A stretch of DNA of 64,000 nucleotides. Source: Actibacterium lipolyticum (lineage in GTDB: Bacteria; Pseudomonadota; Alphaproteobacteria; Rhodobacterales; Rhodobacteraceae). The stretch is from assembly GCF_900184935.1 (NCBI RefSeq), contig NZ_FXYE01000001.1, positions 868,001 through 932,000 of the forward strand, given 5' to 3'. Every line of letters begins with the position of its first letter. The first letter of the stretch is position 1. The position numbers were made by a program, and so were the translations under genes. Below, one piece after another: positions 46,210 to 54,755 of the stretch. Below the pieces are notes generated by a model. The model did not search any database and had not been told where the DNA came from. It saw nothing but the letters and a program-made list of their open reading frames with translations.

Positions 46210-47352
46210 ATGGGGTTACAGCAGGAATTCTGGGAAACACCGTCAGCACATATTCGCGCGACCCGGCCTGATCATCCGGTCATCTATGCCGCGCCTGAAA
46301 TGCTTCAGGCCAGTGCGCGGCGGTTTATTGATGGGTTCCCCGGCCTTGTCAGTTACGCGGTTAAGGCCAACCCTGATCCTGTGGTGCTGGCCAATCTGGC
46401 GGCGGCAGGTGTGGTGACCTTTGATGTCGCGTCCCCCCAAGAAATGGCGATGGTGCAAAGCGCCGTGCCGGGGGCCGTGATGCATTACAACAACCCCGTG
46501 CGGTCCGTCGATGAAATCGCGCAAAGCGTTGCTTTCGGCGTCACGTCCTATTCCATTGATTCACTAAGTGAACTGGCAAAGCTGGCCCCCTCCGTGTCCC
46601 GACGATGCGAAGTGGCCGTGCGGTTCAAGCTTCCTGTTGCGGGGGCGGTCTATGACTTTGGTGACAAATTCGGAGCAACCGCCGATCAAGCCGTTGTGCT
46701 GCTGCAAGAGGTTGCCGCGCTGGGCTTTACCCCGGCGATGACCTTTCATCCCGGCACCCAATGCACCGACCCGGCGGCGTGGCGCGCCTATATCCTAGCC
46801 GCTGCAGATATCGCGAAGGCGGCTGGGGTGAAGCCTGCGCGCCTGAATGTCGGTGGCGGGTTTCCATCGCATCGGCAATCGGGGAATGCCCCACAGCTAG
46901 ACGTTATTTTCAGCGCCATCAAAGCGGCGGGCGTGCAGGGCTTTGGCCCCGATCATCCCGTGCTGCTGTGCGAACCGGGCCGCGCCATGGTCGCCGAAGG
47001 GTTCACCCTTGCGACCCGTGTCAAAGCGATCCGCGATGGGGCGCATGTCTTTCTGAACGATGGAATTTACGGAGGCTTGGCCGAGGCGCCTTTGATGGGC
47101 ACTATTGATCGCACCACGGTTATTCGCCCCGATGGCATGCCACGCACGGGCCCGGTGCTAAACCGCGTCGTGTTCGGCCCGACCTGTGACAGCCTTGACC
47201 GTCTGCCCGGCACCTTGCGCCTGCCGTCTGATATGGTCGAAGGCGATTATGTCTTATTTCACGGCGTCGGGGCCTATTCCACGGCGACCGTCACGCGGTT
47301 CAACGGATACGGCGCATTGGAACAAGCGGTTGTGTTCGCCTTGTCGGTCTAG
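46210..47352 (+). CDS. Ornithine/diaminopimelate/arginine decarboxylase family enzyme
   Basis: A 380-residue fold-type III PLP decarboxylase. The PLP lysine is Lys52 in SYAVKANPDP. Further family marks are TFHPGTQCTD near residue 180, NVGGGFPSH near 217, LCEPGRAMVAEG near 255, and the catalytic cysteine in GPTCDSLDRL near 320. The length and CDSLD motif favour L-ornithine decarboxylase, giving putrescine, over the longer lysine or arginine enzymes, but specificity is not certain. A divergent Lrp-type gene probably controls it. Confidence 0.88.
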   Translation: MGLQQEFWETPSAHIRATRPDHPVIYAAPEMLQASARRFIDGFPGLVSYAVKANPDPVVLANLAAAGVVTFDVASPQEMAMVQSAVPGAVMHYNNPVRSVDEIAQSVAFGVTSYSIDSLSELAKLAPSVSRRCEVAVRFKLPVAGAVYDFGDKFGATADQAVVLLQEVAALGFTPAMTFHPGTQCTDPAAWRAYILAAADIAKAAGVKPARLNVGGGFPSHRQSGNAPQLDVIFSAIKAAGVQGFGPDHPVLLCEPGRAMVAEGFTLATRVKAIRDGAHVFLNDGIYGGLAEAPLMGTIDRTTVIRPDGMPRTGPVLNRVVFGPTCDSLDRLPGTLRLPSDMVEGDYVLFHGVGAYSTATVTRFNGYGALEQAVVFALSV

Positions 47353-47412
47353 GGGCTGGACAGTCCGGGACGAACGGCTACTGTCCCTTCGACAAAGCGT
47401 GCGGAGGGCATC

Positions 47413-49710
47413 ATGGATAAGTTCGGAAAAAGCCAAACTGTCACACGGTTCGAAGATCCCCGTTTGTTGAAGGGTGAGGGGCGTTACGTCGATGATATCG
47501 CCCCCGATGGCGCGCTGTTTGCGTTTTTCCTTCGGTCTCCGATTGCGCATGCGAAGATCACCACGCTTGATACCTCTGACGCACGCGCGGCGGATGGTGT
47601 TCATCTGGTTCTAACGGCTGCGGACCTAGAGGATGCAGGCGTTCGCCTGAACCTTGCGGCGGCGCTTGTGAAGAACCGCGATGGCAGCAAAGGCGCGGCA
47701 CCGGCCCGTCCGATCCTTGCAAAAGACCGTATCTGTTTTGTGGGCGAAGCGGTGGCTCTTGTTGTGGCTGAAACCCTGCACCAAGCCCGCGACGCGGCAG
47801 AGCTGATCGAATTCGATTACGAAGAACTTGAACCCGCTTTGGCCCTTGCCGAAGGTGGCCCTGAAATTCACCCCGAAGCGCCCGGTAACCTGGCCTATGA
47901 CTGGGCGATGGGCGACGAAGCCGCGACAGATGCGGCCTTTGCCAATGCTGCGCACACCGTTTCGCTGGATGTGGGTGACAATCGGATCATCGTCAATTCG
48001 ATGGAGCCGCGCGGGATGTATGCCGACTGGTCCGATGGTCGGCTGCATGTTTGTTACAACGGGCAGGGCGTTTGGGGGCTGAAAACGCGTCTGGCCAAGC
48101 ACCTTGGCCTAACCGAAGAACAAGTCCACGTAACAACGCCGGATGTCGGCGGTGGTTTTGGGATGAAGGGGTTCACCTATCCCGAACATTACGCAGTTGC
48201 CCAAGCCGCGCGTCAGTTGGCTAAACCCGTGCGCTGGATGTCTGACCGGACAGAGGCGATGCTGACAGATAACGGCGGGCGCGATCTGACATCGGTCGCT
48301 GAACTTGCGTTTGATGCCGATTACAAGATCACCGGGTACCGGGTGAATAACATCTCTAATCTTGGGGCGTATAATTCGGAATTCGCGCAGAATATTCAGT
48401 CGGTTCTGTTTTCGAAGGTGTTGACCGGGGCGTATGACATTCCGACCGCGTTTCTGGCCACCAAGGGCGTGTTCACCAACACCGTTCCCATCGACGCCTA
48501 TCGCGGCGCTGGTCGCCCCGAGGCGATTTATGTGCTGGAACGTGTGATGGATCATGCCGCGCGGGTGCTTGGCATTGATCCGTGGGACCTGCGCCGCCGT
48601 AACCTTATTCCGGCCGATGCGTTCCCGTACCGCACAGTGTCCGACCAACTTTATGATGTGGGCGATTTCCACCGCGTACTGGCGCGAGTTCAGGACGTCG
48701 CCGATGTCACGGGGTTTGAGGCGCGCAAGAAGGCGAGCGAAGCGAATGGGAAACTGCGTGGGCTTGGCCTTTGCTATTACATCGAATCCATCCTTGGCGA
48801 TCCGACCGAAGGCGCGAAGATTGAATTTTGCGAAGATGGCACGGTTAACCTCTACGTCGGCACTCAGTCCAACGGGCAGGGGCATGAAACCGTTTACGCA
48901 CAGTTCTTGGCTGACCAGTCCGGCATTCCGGTTGAACACATCCGCATCATTCAAGGCGACAGTGACCTGATCGCCAAGGGGGGCGGGACGGGCGGGTCAC
49001 GCTCTGTCACCATTCAAAGCGCGGCAACTTTGGTAACTGTGGAAGAAACCATTCGCGCCTTCACCCCATTCATCGCCGGTGAAATGGGCGTGGGGGAAGA
49101 GGCCGTTCGTTTTGACGATGGCACGTTCCGCGCCGAAGGTTCCAACCAATCCCCAACCCTGATGGAGGCCGCAGAACTGGCCCGTGCCAAAGGGCGCGAA
49201 GACCTTCTGGTCCATCAGGCCGAATATGAATTGGAAGGCCGGTCTTACCCCAACGGGGCCCATGTGGCAGAGGTTGAGATTGACCCAGAAACCGGCGTGA
49301 CCGAAGTGGTGAAATATTCGGTGACAGATGATTTCGGGAACCTGATGAACCCCATGCTGGCCGAAGGGCAGGTGCATGGCGGTATCGTTCAAGGGATCGG
49401 GCAGGCCATTAACGAACGTGTCGTTTACGACGAAGATGGCCAGTTGCTGACCGCCACCTTTATGGACTATGCCGTGCCGCGCGCGCGGGAAATTCCGCAA
49501 ATTACATTCACGACCGAACCTGTGCCCTCTACTGCGAACGCGCTTGGCATGAAAGGTTGTGGCGAGGCTGGGACCGTGGGCGCGTTGGCCGCCGTTACCA
49601 ATGGCGTGTTGGATGCGCTGTGGGCAAGGGGCGTGCGACATGTCGATATGCCATTCACGCCCAACCGGGTCTGGTCAATGATAGAAGAGGCGGCAGGTGC
49701 GGCTGGCTAA
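47413..49710 (+). CDS. Molybdenum hydroxylase large subunit (xanthine dehydrogenase / CoxL form II family)
   Basis: A 765-residue molybdopterin-cytosine-dinucleotide-binding subunit. Motifs: FEDPRLLKGEGRYVDDIAPD at the N-terminus, TPDVGGGFGMKGFTYPEHYA near residue 240, AYRGAGRPEAIYVLER near 365 (the form II active-site loop, not AYRCSFR of true CO dehydrogenase), QSNGQGHETVYAQFLAD near 490, and the catalytic Glu in GMKGCGEAGTVGAL near 715. Such enzymes hydroxylate aldehydes or N-heterocycles but need FAD and [2Fe-2S] subunits. Neither is adjacent, so these must be encoded elsewhere. The next gene starts inside its 3' end. Confidence 0.9.
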   Translation: MDKFGKSQTVTRFEDPRLLKGEGRYVDDIAPDGALFAFFLRSPIAHAKITTLDTSDARAADGVHLVLTAADLEDAGVRLNLAAALVKNRDGSKGAAPARPILAKDRICFVGEAVALVVAETLHQARDAAELIEFDYEELEPALALAEGGPEIHPEAPGNLAYDWAMGDEAATDAAFANAAHTVSLDVGDNRIIVNSMEPRGMYADWSDGRLHVCYNGQGVWGLKTRLAKHLGLTEEQVHVTTPDVGGGFGMKGFTYPEHYAVAQAARQLAKPVRWMSDRTEAMLTDNGGRDLTSVAELAFDADYKITGYRVNNISNLGAYNSEFAQNIQSVLFSKVLTGAYDIPTAFLATKGVFTNTVPIDAYRGAGRPEAIYVLERVMDHAARVLGIDPWDLRRRNLIPADAFPYRTVSDQLYDVGDFHRVLARVQDVADVTGFEARKKASEANGKLRGLGLCYYIESILGDPTEGAKIEFCEDGTVNLYVGTQSNGQGHETVYAQFLADQSGIPVEHIRIIQGDSDLIAKGGGTGGSRSVTIQSAATLVTVEETIRAFTPFIAGEMGVGEEAVRFDDGTFRAEGSNQSPTLMEAAELARAKGREDLLVHQAEYELEGRSYPNGAHVAEVEIDPETGVTEVVKYSVTDDFGNLMNPMLAEGQVHGGIVQGIGQAINERVVYDEDGQLLTATFMDYAVPRAREIPQITFTTEPVPSTANALGMKGCGEAGTVGALAAVTNGVLDALWARGVRHVDMPFTPNRVWSMIEEAAGAAG

Positions 49711-50770
49711 AAACATATGGTCATGGCTTCGTGGGTTCGGCGCGACCGAGGCCCACAAGCGGACCTTCACCCGTGGCCCCGTCACGCATGTGGTTATCCT
49801 TGATGGCACCATGTCTTCGTTGGCGGATGGGAATGAAACACACGCCGGTACGACATATAAGCTTTTGAACGCACTTCCGGCCTCAGCGCGCGTGTCGCTT
49901 TATTACGAGGCGGGGATACAGTGGCGTGATTGGAAACGGGCCCATCACGTTGCGATGGGGCGTGGGATCAACCAACAGATCCGCCGCGCCTATGGTTATT
50001 TGGCATCACGGTACCGGGGCGGTGATCGGATTATCCTGATGGGATATTCGCGCGGGGCCTATGCTGTTCGGTCGTTGGCCGGCGTGATCGATAGCGTCGG
50101 GCTGCTTCGGGCAGAGCACGCAACGGTGCGCAACATCCGCCAAGCCTATCGCCACTATCAAAACGAAACCGATGAACAGGTCGTTTCGGCCTTTGCCGCC
50201 GAACATTGCCACCCAAGAACCGAGGTGGAGATGATCGGCGTTTGGGATACGGTAAAGGCGCTTGGCTTGCGCCTGCCATTTCTGTGGAAGCTAACCGAAG
50301 CCAACCATGCCTTTCACGACCACACGCTCAGTTCGATTGTGAAACACGGGTATCATGCGCTTGCCCTTGACGAAACGCGCGAGGTTTACCGGCCCATCAT
50401 GTGGCACTGCCCCCCAGACTGGAACGGGCGGGTGGAACAGGTGTGGTTTCGCGGCTCGCACGGGGATGTCGGGGGGCAGCTAAGCGGGAATGAGGCCGCC
50501 AGACCGTTGGCCAATATTTCGCTCGTTTGGATGCTGGAAAAGCTGGAAGCATGCGGCGTTGAACTGCCCGAAGATTGGCGTGATCGGTTCCCCTGCGACC
50601 CCACGGCTGTTTCGGTGGGTACCTTACGTGGTTGGAGCAAGCTGTTCCTGATCCGCAAACGCCGCCCCGTCGGGCTTGACCCGTCAGAGGCGCTTCACCC
50701 CACCGCAACGGTTAGCCCGCGCGAGGTGGACCTGCCGATATATGACCCAAGCGCGGTGCACAGCACCTAA
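49697..50770 (+). CDS. DUF2235 alpha/beta hydrolase
   Basis: A 357-residue protein of the DUF2235 family, related to the Tle1 phospholipase fold. The nucleophile is Ser118 in LMGYSRGAYAVR. Other family blocks are VVILDGTMSSLADGNETHAG (strand and loop with the usual Asp-Gly-Thr), EMIGVWDTVKALG, and QVWFRGSHGDVGGQLSG with the catalytic His. There is no signal peptide. The start is a GTG inside the previous gene (14-base overlap), so it is co-translated with the molybdenum enzyme. No type VI secretion genes are present, so a housekeeping esterase role is as likely as an effector. Confidence 0.88.
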   Translation: MRLAKNIWSWLRGFGATEAHKRTFTRGPVTHVVILDGTMSSLADGNETHAGTTYKLLNALPASARVSLYYEAGIQWRDWKRAHHVAMGRGINQQIRRAYGYLASRYRGGDRIILMGYSRGAYAVRSLAGVIDSVGLLRAEHATVRNIRQAYRHYQNETDEQVVSAFAAEHCHPRTEVEMIGVWDTVKALGLRLPFLWKLTEANHAFHDHTLSSIVKHGYHALALDETREVYRPIMWHCPPDWNGRVEQVWFRGSHGDVGGQLSGNEAARPLANISLVWMLEKLEACGVELPEDWRDRFPCDPTAVSVGTLRGWSKLFLIRKRRPVGLDPSEALHPTATVSPREVDLPIYDPSAVHST

Positions 50771-50773
50771 GGC

Positions 50774-51262
50774 TTAGCGGCCTTTCATGATCAGGCAAGT
50801 GGTAGAGCCGGTGGCATATAGCTTGCCATCCGCAACGCCGCGAATTTCCCCCATCGACACGCCGGTGGACCGGCCCGCGTGTTGGATCGTTCCCACGGCT
50901 TCCACTTCCATACCCATCGGGATCGTGCGGGTGATGTTAATCTTGTATTCTAGGGTGGTGTAAAAGCTGCCTTTTGGCACGGTGGTCATCACGGCGCAGG
51001 CCATGCAGCTGTCCAACAGGGTGCCATACCAACCGCCATGAAGCGTGCCCATCGGGTTGGTGTATTCAAACTGCGGCGTGCCACGAAATGCAACGCGGCC
51101 TTCTTCGGCCGAATATGCGCGATAGTTCAACACGCCCGAAATCGGCGGCGCGCTTAGTTCTCCACGCAGCATGGCTTGCATGAATTCAAGGCCCGACATC
51201 GACAAAAGATCTTCCTGGCTAGGAAGATCATTAGGGGTTTCGGCGATTTTCAGATTGGTCAT
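50774..51262 (-). CDS. PaaI-family hotdog thioesterase
   Basis: A 162-residue hotdog-fold protein. The active-site region is NPMGTLHGGWYGTLLDSCMA near residue 70, the PaaI pattern HGG-x9-D, followed by TTLEYKINITRTIPMG. Such enzymes hydrolyse aromatic or medium-chain acyl-CoA, often to rescue stalled CoA intermediates. It lies 53 bases downstream of metF on the same strand with a hairpin between, and its stop is three bases from the convergent DUF2235 stop. Confidence 0.87.
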   Translation of the reverse strand: MTNLKIAETPNDLPSQEDLLSMSGLEFMQAMLRGELSAPPISGVLNYRAYSAEEGRVAFRGTPQFEYTNPMGTLHGGWYGTLLDSCMACAVMTTVPKGSFYTTLEYKINITRTIPMGMEVEAVGTIQHAGRSTGVSMGEIRGVADGKLYATGSTTCLIMKGR

Positions 51263-51274
51263 TCAGCCCTCCCT

Positions 51275-51296
51275 GGCTGGTTCAAGTAAACCAGCC
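51275..51296 (-). terminator. Hairpin between metF and the thioesterase gene
   Basis: On the minus strand GGCTGGTT (51296-51289) and AACCAGCC (51282-51275) form a perfect 8-bp stem with a 6-base loop, 20 bases after the metF stop. There is no T run. Confidence 0.35.
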
Positions 51297-51315
51297 GGGC
51301 AGGGTGTCGACAAGC

Positions 51316-52182
51316 TTAGGCGACGTCTTCCAACGTAACGTCAGGTTGCGCGCCAAGGGCGTGGCAAATGTCGCGTGTCAGGTGCGGTTTATTCAGCGTG
51401 TAGAAGTGCAAATCTTCGACGCCACCGTCGATCAGGTCTGAACACAGTTCTGTCGCGATGGCGGTGGAAAGGATCTCTTCCCGGCCGTCACGTTTGGCCG
51501 CTTCGAACGCTTCGTCCAACCATGTCGGGATGTGCGCGCCGCAGCGGGCTGCGAATTTGCGCACGCCAGCCCAGTTTTCAATCGGCAGGATGCCGGGGAT
51601 GATCGGCGCGTCGATGCCTTCTTTTTCGCAGGCATCGCGGAAGCGGAAGAACGTGTCGGCCTCAAAGAAGAACTGAGTGATTGCCGAAGATGCGCCAGCG
51701 TCAATCTTGCGCTTCAGCCATTTCACGTCATCGCCAGCGCCGTTCGCTTCGGGGTGCGGGTCAGGGTATGCGCCGACGCGGATGTTGAACTTGCCGGTTT
51801 CGGCCAGTGCTTCGACCAGTTCGCAAGAGTTCGCGAAACCATCGGGGTTCGGTGTGAACCCGCCTTGGCCCTTGGGCGGATCGCCACGCAGGGCAACGAT
51901 TTCACTTACGCCAGCTTCGGCATAGGCGTTCACAATTTCCATTGTTTCTTCGCGGGTCGCATCAACGCATGTTAGGTGCGCGGCCACGTTCAGCCCGTAA
52001 TTCTTGTGGATGGTCGCCACAGCTTCGTGGGTCAGCTTGCGGGTGGTGCCGCCAGCGCCATAGGTCACAGACACAAAGCCGGGGTTCAGCGGGGCCAGCG
52101 TTTGCACGGTATCCCAAAGCCGAAAGCTTGCCTCCAGCGATTGCGGGGGGAAGAACTCGAAAGAGATGCGCGGGGCGGACAT
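51316..52182 (-). CDS. metF: 5,10-methylenetetrahydrofolate reductase
   Basis: MetF reduces methylene-tetrahydrofolate to methyl-tetrahydrofolate for methionine synthesis, using FAD and NADH. The 288-residue barrel has all marks: ISFEFFPPQS with the conserved Glu, FVSVTYGAGGTTR, AAHLTCVDATREET, IVALRGDPPKG and SSAITQFFFEADTFFRF. Length and motifs match the bacterial enzyme. It is divergent from metR with a perfect MetR box between, so it is almost certainly activated by MetR when homocysteine builds up. Confidence 0.97.
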   Translation of the reverse strand: MSAPRISFEFFPPQSLEASFRLWDTVQTLAPLNPGFVSVTYGAGGTTRKLTHEAVATIHKNYGLNVAAHLTCVDATREETMEIVNAYAEAGVSEIVALRGDPPKGQGGFTPNPDGFANSCELVEALAETGKFNIRVGAYPDPHPEANGAGDDVKWLKRKIDAGASSAITQFFFEADTFFRFRDACEKEGIDAPIIPGILPIENWAGVRKFAARCGAHIPTWLDEAFEAAKRDGREEILSTAIATELCSDLIDGGVEDLHFYTLNKPHLTRDICHALGAQPDVTLEDVA

Positions 52183-52236
52183 GTGATTTTTCCAGATTTG
52201 ACTGCGGGTTTCCCTCTTGTCGCATATCGCAGTGTG

Positions 52237-52249
52237 TGAAACAAATTCA
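52237..52249. promoter_or_regulatory. MetR binding box
   Basis: TGAA-ACAAA-TTCA matches the MetR consensus TGAA-N5-TTCA exactly. It lies 55 bases before the metF ATG and 35 before the metR ATG, where one bound dimer could activate metF and repress metR. Confidence 0.85.
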
Positions 52250-52283
52250 TAATTCTCATCATCAATATGAATGCGATGACAGT

Positions 52284-53189
52284 ATGCACCTAGAGCTTCG
52301 CCACCTGCGCACGATCAAAGCAGTTCATGAATCCGGCGGTCTGGCACGTGCGGCCGACCAGTTGAACATGACGCAATCAGCCTTGTCCCATCAGGTGAAA
52401 GGCCTTGAAGATCAGGTTGGGATGGAACTGTTCGTGCGCCGGTCCAAACCGCTGAAACTGTCGGCGGCTGGGACCAAGCTGTTGCGCCTTGCTGAAAAGG
52501 TGCTGCCCGAAATCGCCGCGACCGAGGAAGAGTTCAAAGCCCTTCATTCCGGTAAATCGGGCCGGTTGCATATTACGATGGAATGTCACGCCTGTTTTGA
52601 CTGGCTGCTGCCGGTGCTGGGCGACTTCCGCAAAACCTGGCCCGAGATTGACGTTGATATCCGCCCCGGCTTGTCGTTCGATGCGTTACCAGCGTTGACG
52701 CGGGAGGAGGTTGATCTGGTGATATCCTCTGACCCGGAGGATATCGACGGCATCACGTTCACCCCACTGTTCGATTACGCGCCATCATTCATCTGCGCGG
52801 CGAACCACCCGCTTGCCGCTAAACCGTATATCGAGGCCGAGGATCTGCGCGATGAGCTGTTGATCACCTATCCGGTGGATCGTTCGCGCCTTGATGTTTT
52901 CAAGGAACTGCTGACGCCAGCCAAGGTTGAACCCCGCGCGATGCGGCAGGTCGAATTGACGGCGGTGATCCTAATGCTTGTTGCATCGAACCGCGGTGTT
53001 ACCGTTTTGCCCGACTGGGTGGTGCGCGAAGCGCGCGACAGTTCCGATCTGGTGGTTAAGCCGCTGACCAAGACCGGCGTCACCCGCCGCATGTATGCTG
53101 CCACCCGTTCCGAGGATGCGACTAAGCCATTTATGGCCCATTTCATGCGTCTAGCCCGCACCGAACCGGTGAAACTGCAACGCACATAA
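52284..53189 (+). CDS. metR: LysR-family regulator MetR
   Basis: A 301-residue LysR-type regulator. The HTH is at residues 3-62 (LELRHLRTIKAVHESGGLAR, then LNMTQSALSHQVKGLEDQVG). The effector domain starts with TMECHACFDWLLPVL near residue 95, which closely matches enterobacterial MetR in that segment (ECHxCFDWLxPVL). Homocysteine is the known co-effector. The ATG at 52284 lacks a clear ribosome binding site; the frame is open far upstream but only inside metF. Position and the box below it make the name secure. Confidence 0.92.
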   Translation: MHLELRHLRTIKAVHESGGLARAADQLNMTQSALSHQVKGLEDQVGMELFVRRSKPLKLSAAGTKLLRLAEKVLPEIAATEEEFKALHSGKSGRLHITMECHACFDWLLPVLGDFRKTWPEIDVDIRPGLSFDALPALTREEVDLVISSDPEDIDGITFTPLFDYAPSFICAANHPLAAKPYIEAEDLRDELLITYPVDRSRLDVFKELLTPAKVEPRAMRQVELTAVILMLVASNRGVTVLPDWVVREARDSSDLVVKPLTKTGVTRRMYAATRSEDATKPFMAHFMRLARTEPVKLQRT

Positions 53190-53209
53190 TAGGTTAGGCG
53201 TCAATCCAA

Positions 53210-53226
53210 AGGTCCGCATCGGACCT
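53210..53226 (+). terminator. Short hairpin after metR
   Basis: AGGTCCG-CAT-CGGACCT forms a perfect 7-bp stem with a 3-base loop, 20 bases after the metR stop. It lacks a T run but separates metR from the three-gene operon that follows. Confidence 0.45.
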
Positions 53227-53293
53227 ATATTCGAATCGAGACCTGTGGTACCCTCTGTCCACTATTTTAGGACTAAATTTTTAGAGGTGTATT

Positions 53294-53917
53294 ATGAGTT
53301 TGACCCAAACTTCTGGGGCTTTTGCAGGCGTGCATGAAGATGGTTTTAACGACTTCGTGTCCGCTTTTTTCCAAGCACGGCCAAGATACCTTCACTGGGG
53401 TTCCCCGGCGTTTGTATCTGCGACCACGGTGACCCAGACACAAATTCCAGCTATCCCGCCTTTCGGCATCGAATACCGTTTGTTTTTCCAGCAGCCGGTG
53501 ATCGACCTTCACCCCGATACAAAAGGGTTCGCCCTGCCGCCGGGGCCGGGGCAGTTTTCGCTGCAGACAGAGGTGCGGCTGACCGTCGGGTGCCAGAACA
53601 AACCGTTCGATCCCAAGGACGATCAACGGCCCATTCTTGACCCGATCTCGACCACACTAAAGGTCTGCGCACGGGGGCAACTTGTGCGTGTTGGCAATGA
53701 GCTGGCCCTGCAGGTGGACGACGTGATGGTGAAAGACATCCGCCCCGAAACGCTTGGCGCGGTTCTGTCCTGCATTCTGAAGATGATCCTGCGAGAGATG
53801 CTTCAGGATCTGCGCATCCCGTATCGTTCAATCTTTATTCAGATTGGCACTTTGGTTCCGGTCGGCGGCATTACCGTCGAGGATGACACGGCCAAAGCTT
53901 TCGCCAACATTATTTAA
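53294..53917 (+). CDS. Unknown protein 1 of a three-gene operon (207 residues)
   Basis: I do not recognise this protein. It has no signal peptide or membrane span. It begins MSLTQTSGAFAGVHEDGFND with an amphipathic helix, then RPRYLHWGSPAFVSATTVT, then a beta-rich middle with many prolines (IPAIPPFGIEYRLFFQQPV; GQFSLQTEVRLTVGC), and near residue 150-180 a helix LSCILKMILREMLQDL. Cysteines are at 100, 125 and 160. The alternation of long strands and an amphipathic helix would fit a lipid-binding fold of the TULIP type, but that is only a guess. The ATG at 53294 has GAGGTG upstream. Its downstream neighbour starts 11 bases after its stop. Confidence 0.75.
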   Translation: MSLTQTSGAFAGVHEDGFNDFVSAFFQARPRYLHWGSPAFVSATTVTQTQIPAIPPFGIEYRLFFQQPVIDLHPDTKGFALPPGPGQFSLQTEVRLTVGCQNKPFDPKDDQRPILDPISTTLKVCARGQLVRVGNELALQVDDVMVKDIRPETLGAVLSCILKMILREMLQDLRIPYRSIFIQIGTLVPVGGITVEDDTAKAFANII

Positions 53918-53928
53918 GGAATTTCAAA

Positions 53929-54735
53929 ATGGATGATATTCAAGTCGCCGTGGACGAAGCACAGGCGGGGCTTTTGGTGTCCAACGCCCAAGCGCTTCTA
54001 GGCACGTTAGCCGATTCCGGGACAAGCAGCCTTGGCCCCTTCAACATGAACTGGAACGCCAGCACGTTCTTTTCCGGGGGCAGTGTCGATTTGCGCACGC
54101 CCGACATCGTGCGTATTGCGAATATGGACATGAACTTTACCGTTGGCATCGGGTTTTCGATCGACATCGGTGATTTCCTGCCCGATTTCTGCATCCCGCA
54201 AATCTGTATCCCGATCCCATTCTTTCCTGATATCTGCACCCCAGAAATCTGCATCACATGGCCGACGATCCCGGTGGGTCCGATCAGCCATTCCGGCACG
54301 GTGTCTGCCACCGCTGATTTCAGGTTGTTGGCGATGCAGGACGGAACCGATTGGCTGATCGAGATAGAGATCGTCGATATCCCCAGCCTTTCTCTGGATG
54401 CGGCCTCTACTGCTATCGGCACTGCGTTGATTGCGGCGCTGTCACTTGCGCTGCTTCAGGTGCCGTTTATCGGGCCGTTCCTAGCGGGGCTAACGGTGGT
54501 GCTGGGCGCGATATTTGCGGTGTCAGCCATCACCGGCCTTTTGGGGCCGATCCTGTCGCTGTTCTTGGCAGGGCTGACCTTTGAAATCTATCGCCAGCCG
54601 CAGGTGCAGCAGGTGTTGCCGCCAATGGGCGCGTTTGATCCGGCCGTCAGCATCCGCATCGATACGCTTGGCGCGGATGTTCAAGCAACGGACGAAGATG
54701 AACTGGTGATCAGCGCCAACATCTCGGCCGCGTAA
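53929..54735 (+). CDS. Unknown protein 2: paired-cysteine motif and long hydrophobic segment (268 residues)
   Basis: No family is recognised and there is no signal peptide. Residues 40-85 are beta-like (FSGGSVDLRTPDIVRI, MNFTVGIGFSIDIGDF). Then come two copies of a C-x4-C unit, CIPQICIP and CTPEICIT, with cysteines at 88, 93, 103 and 108. Residues 158-218 contain no charged residue at all: 61 residues of Ala, Leu, Ile, Val, Phe, Gly and Pro that could form two or three membrane spans or a membrane-inserting hairpin. A polar beta-like tail follows. AAGGA lies upstream of the ATG. It is the middle gene of the operon. Confidence 0.75.
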   Translation: MDDIQVAVDEAQAGLLVSNAQALLGTLADSGTSSLGPFNMNWNASTFFSGGSVDLRTPDIVRIANMDMNFTVGIGFSIDIGDFLPDFCIPQICIPIPFFPDICTPEICITWPTIPVGPISHSGTVSATADFRLLAMQDGTDWLIEIEIVDIPSLSLDAASTAIGTALIAALSLALLQVPFIGPFLAGLTVVLGAIFAVSAITGLLGPILSLFLAGLTFEIYRQPQVQQVLPPMGAFDPAVSIRIDTLGADVQATDEDELVISANISAA

Positions 54736-54755
54736 TTATTGAAAGGAGTTTTAAG

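Noticed and set aside
49697-50770. The DUF2235 protein as a type VI secretion effector
   Set aside because: No VgrG, Hcp, PAAR or immunity gene is near. The family also includes non-secreted members.
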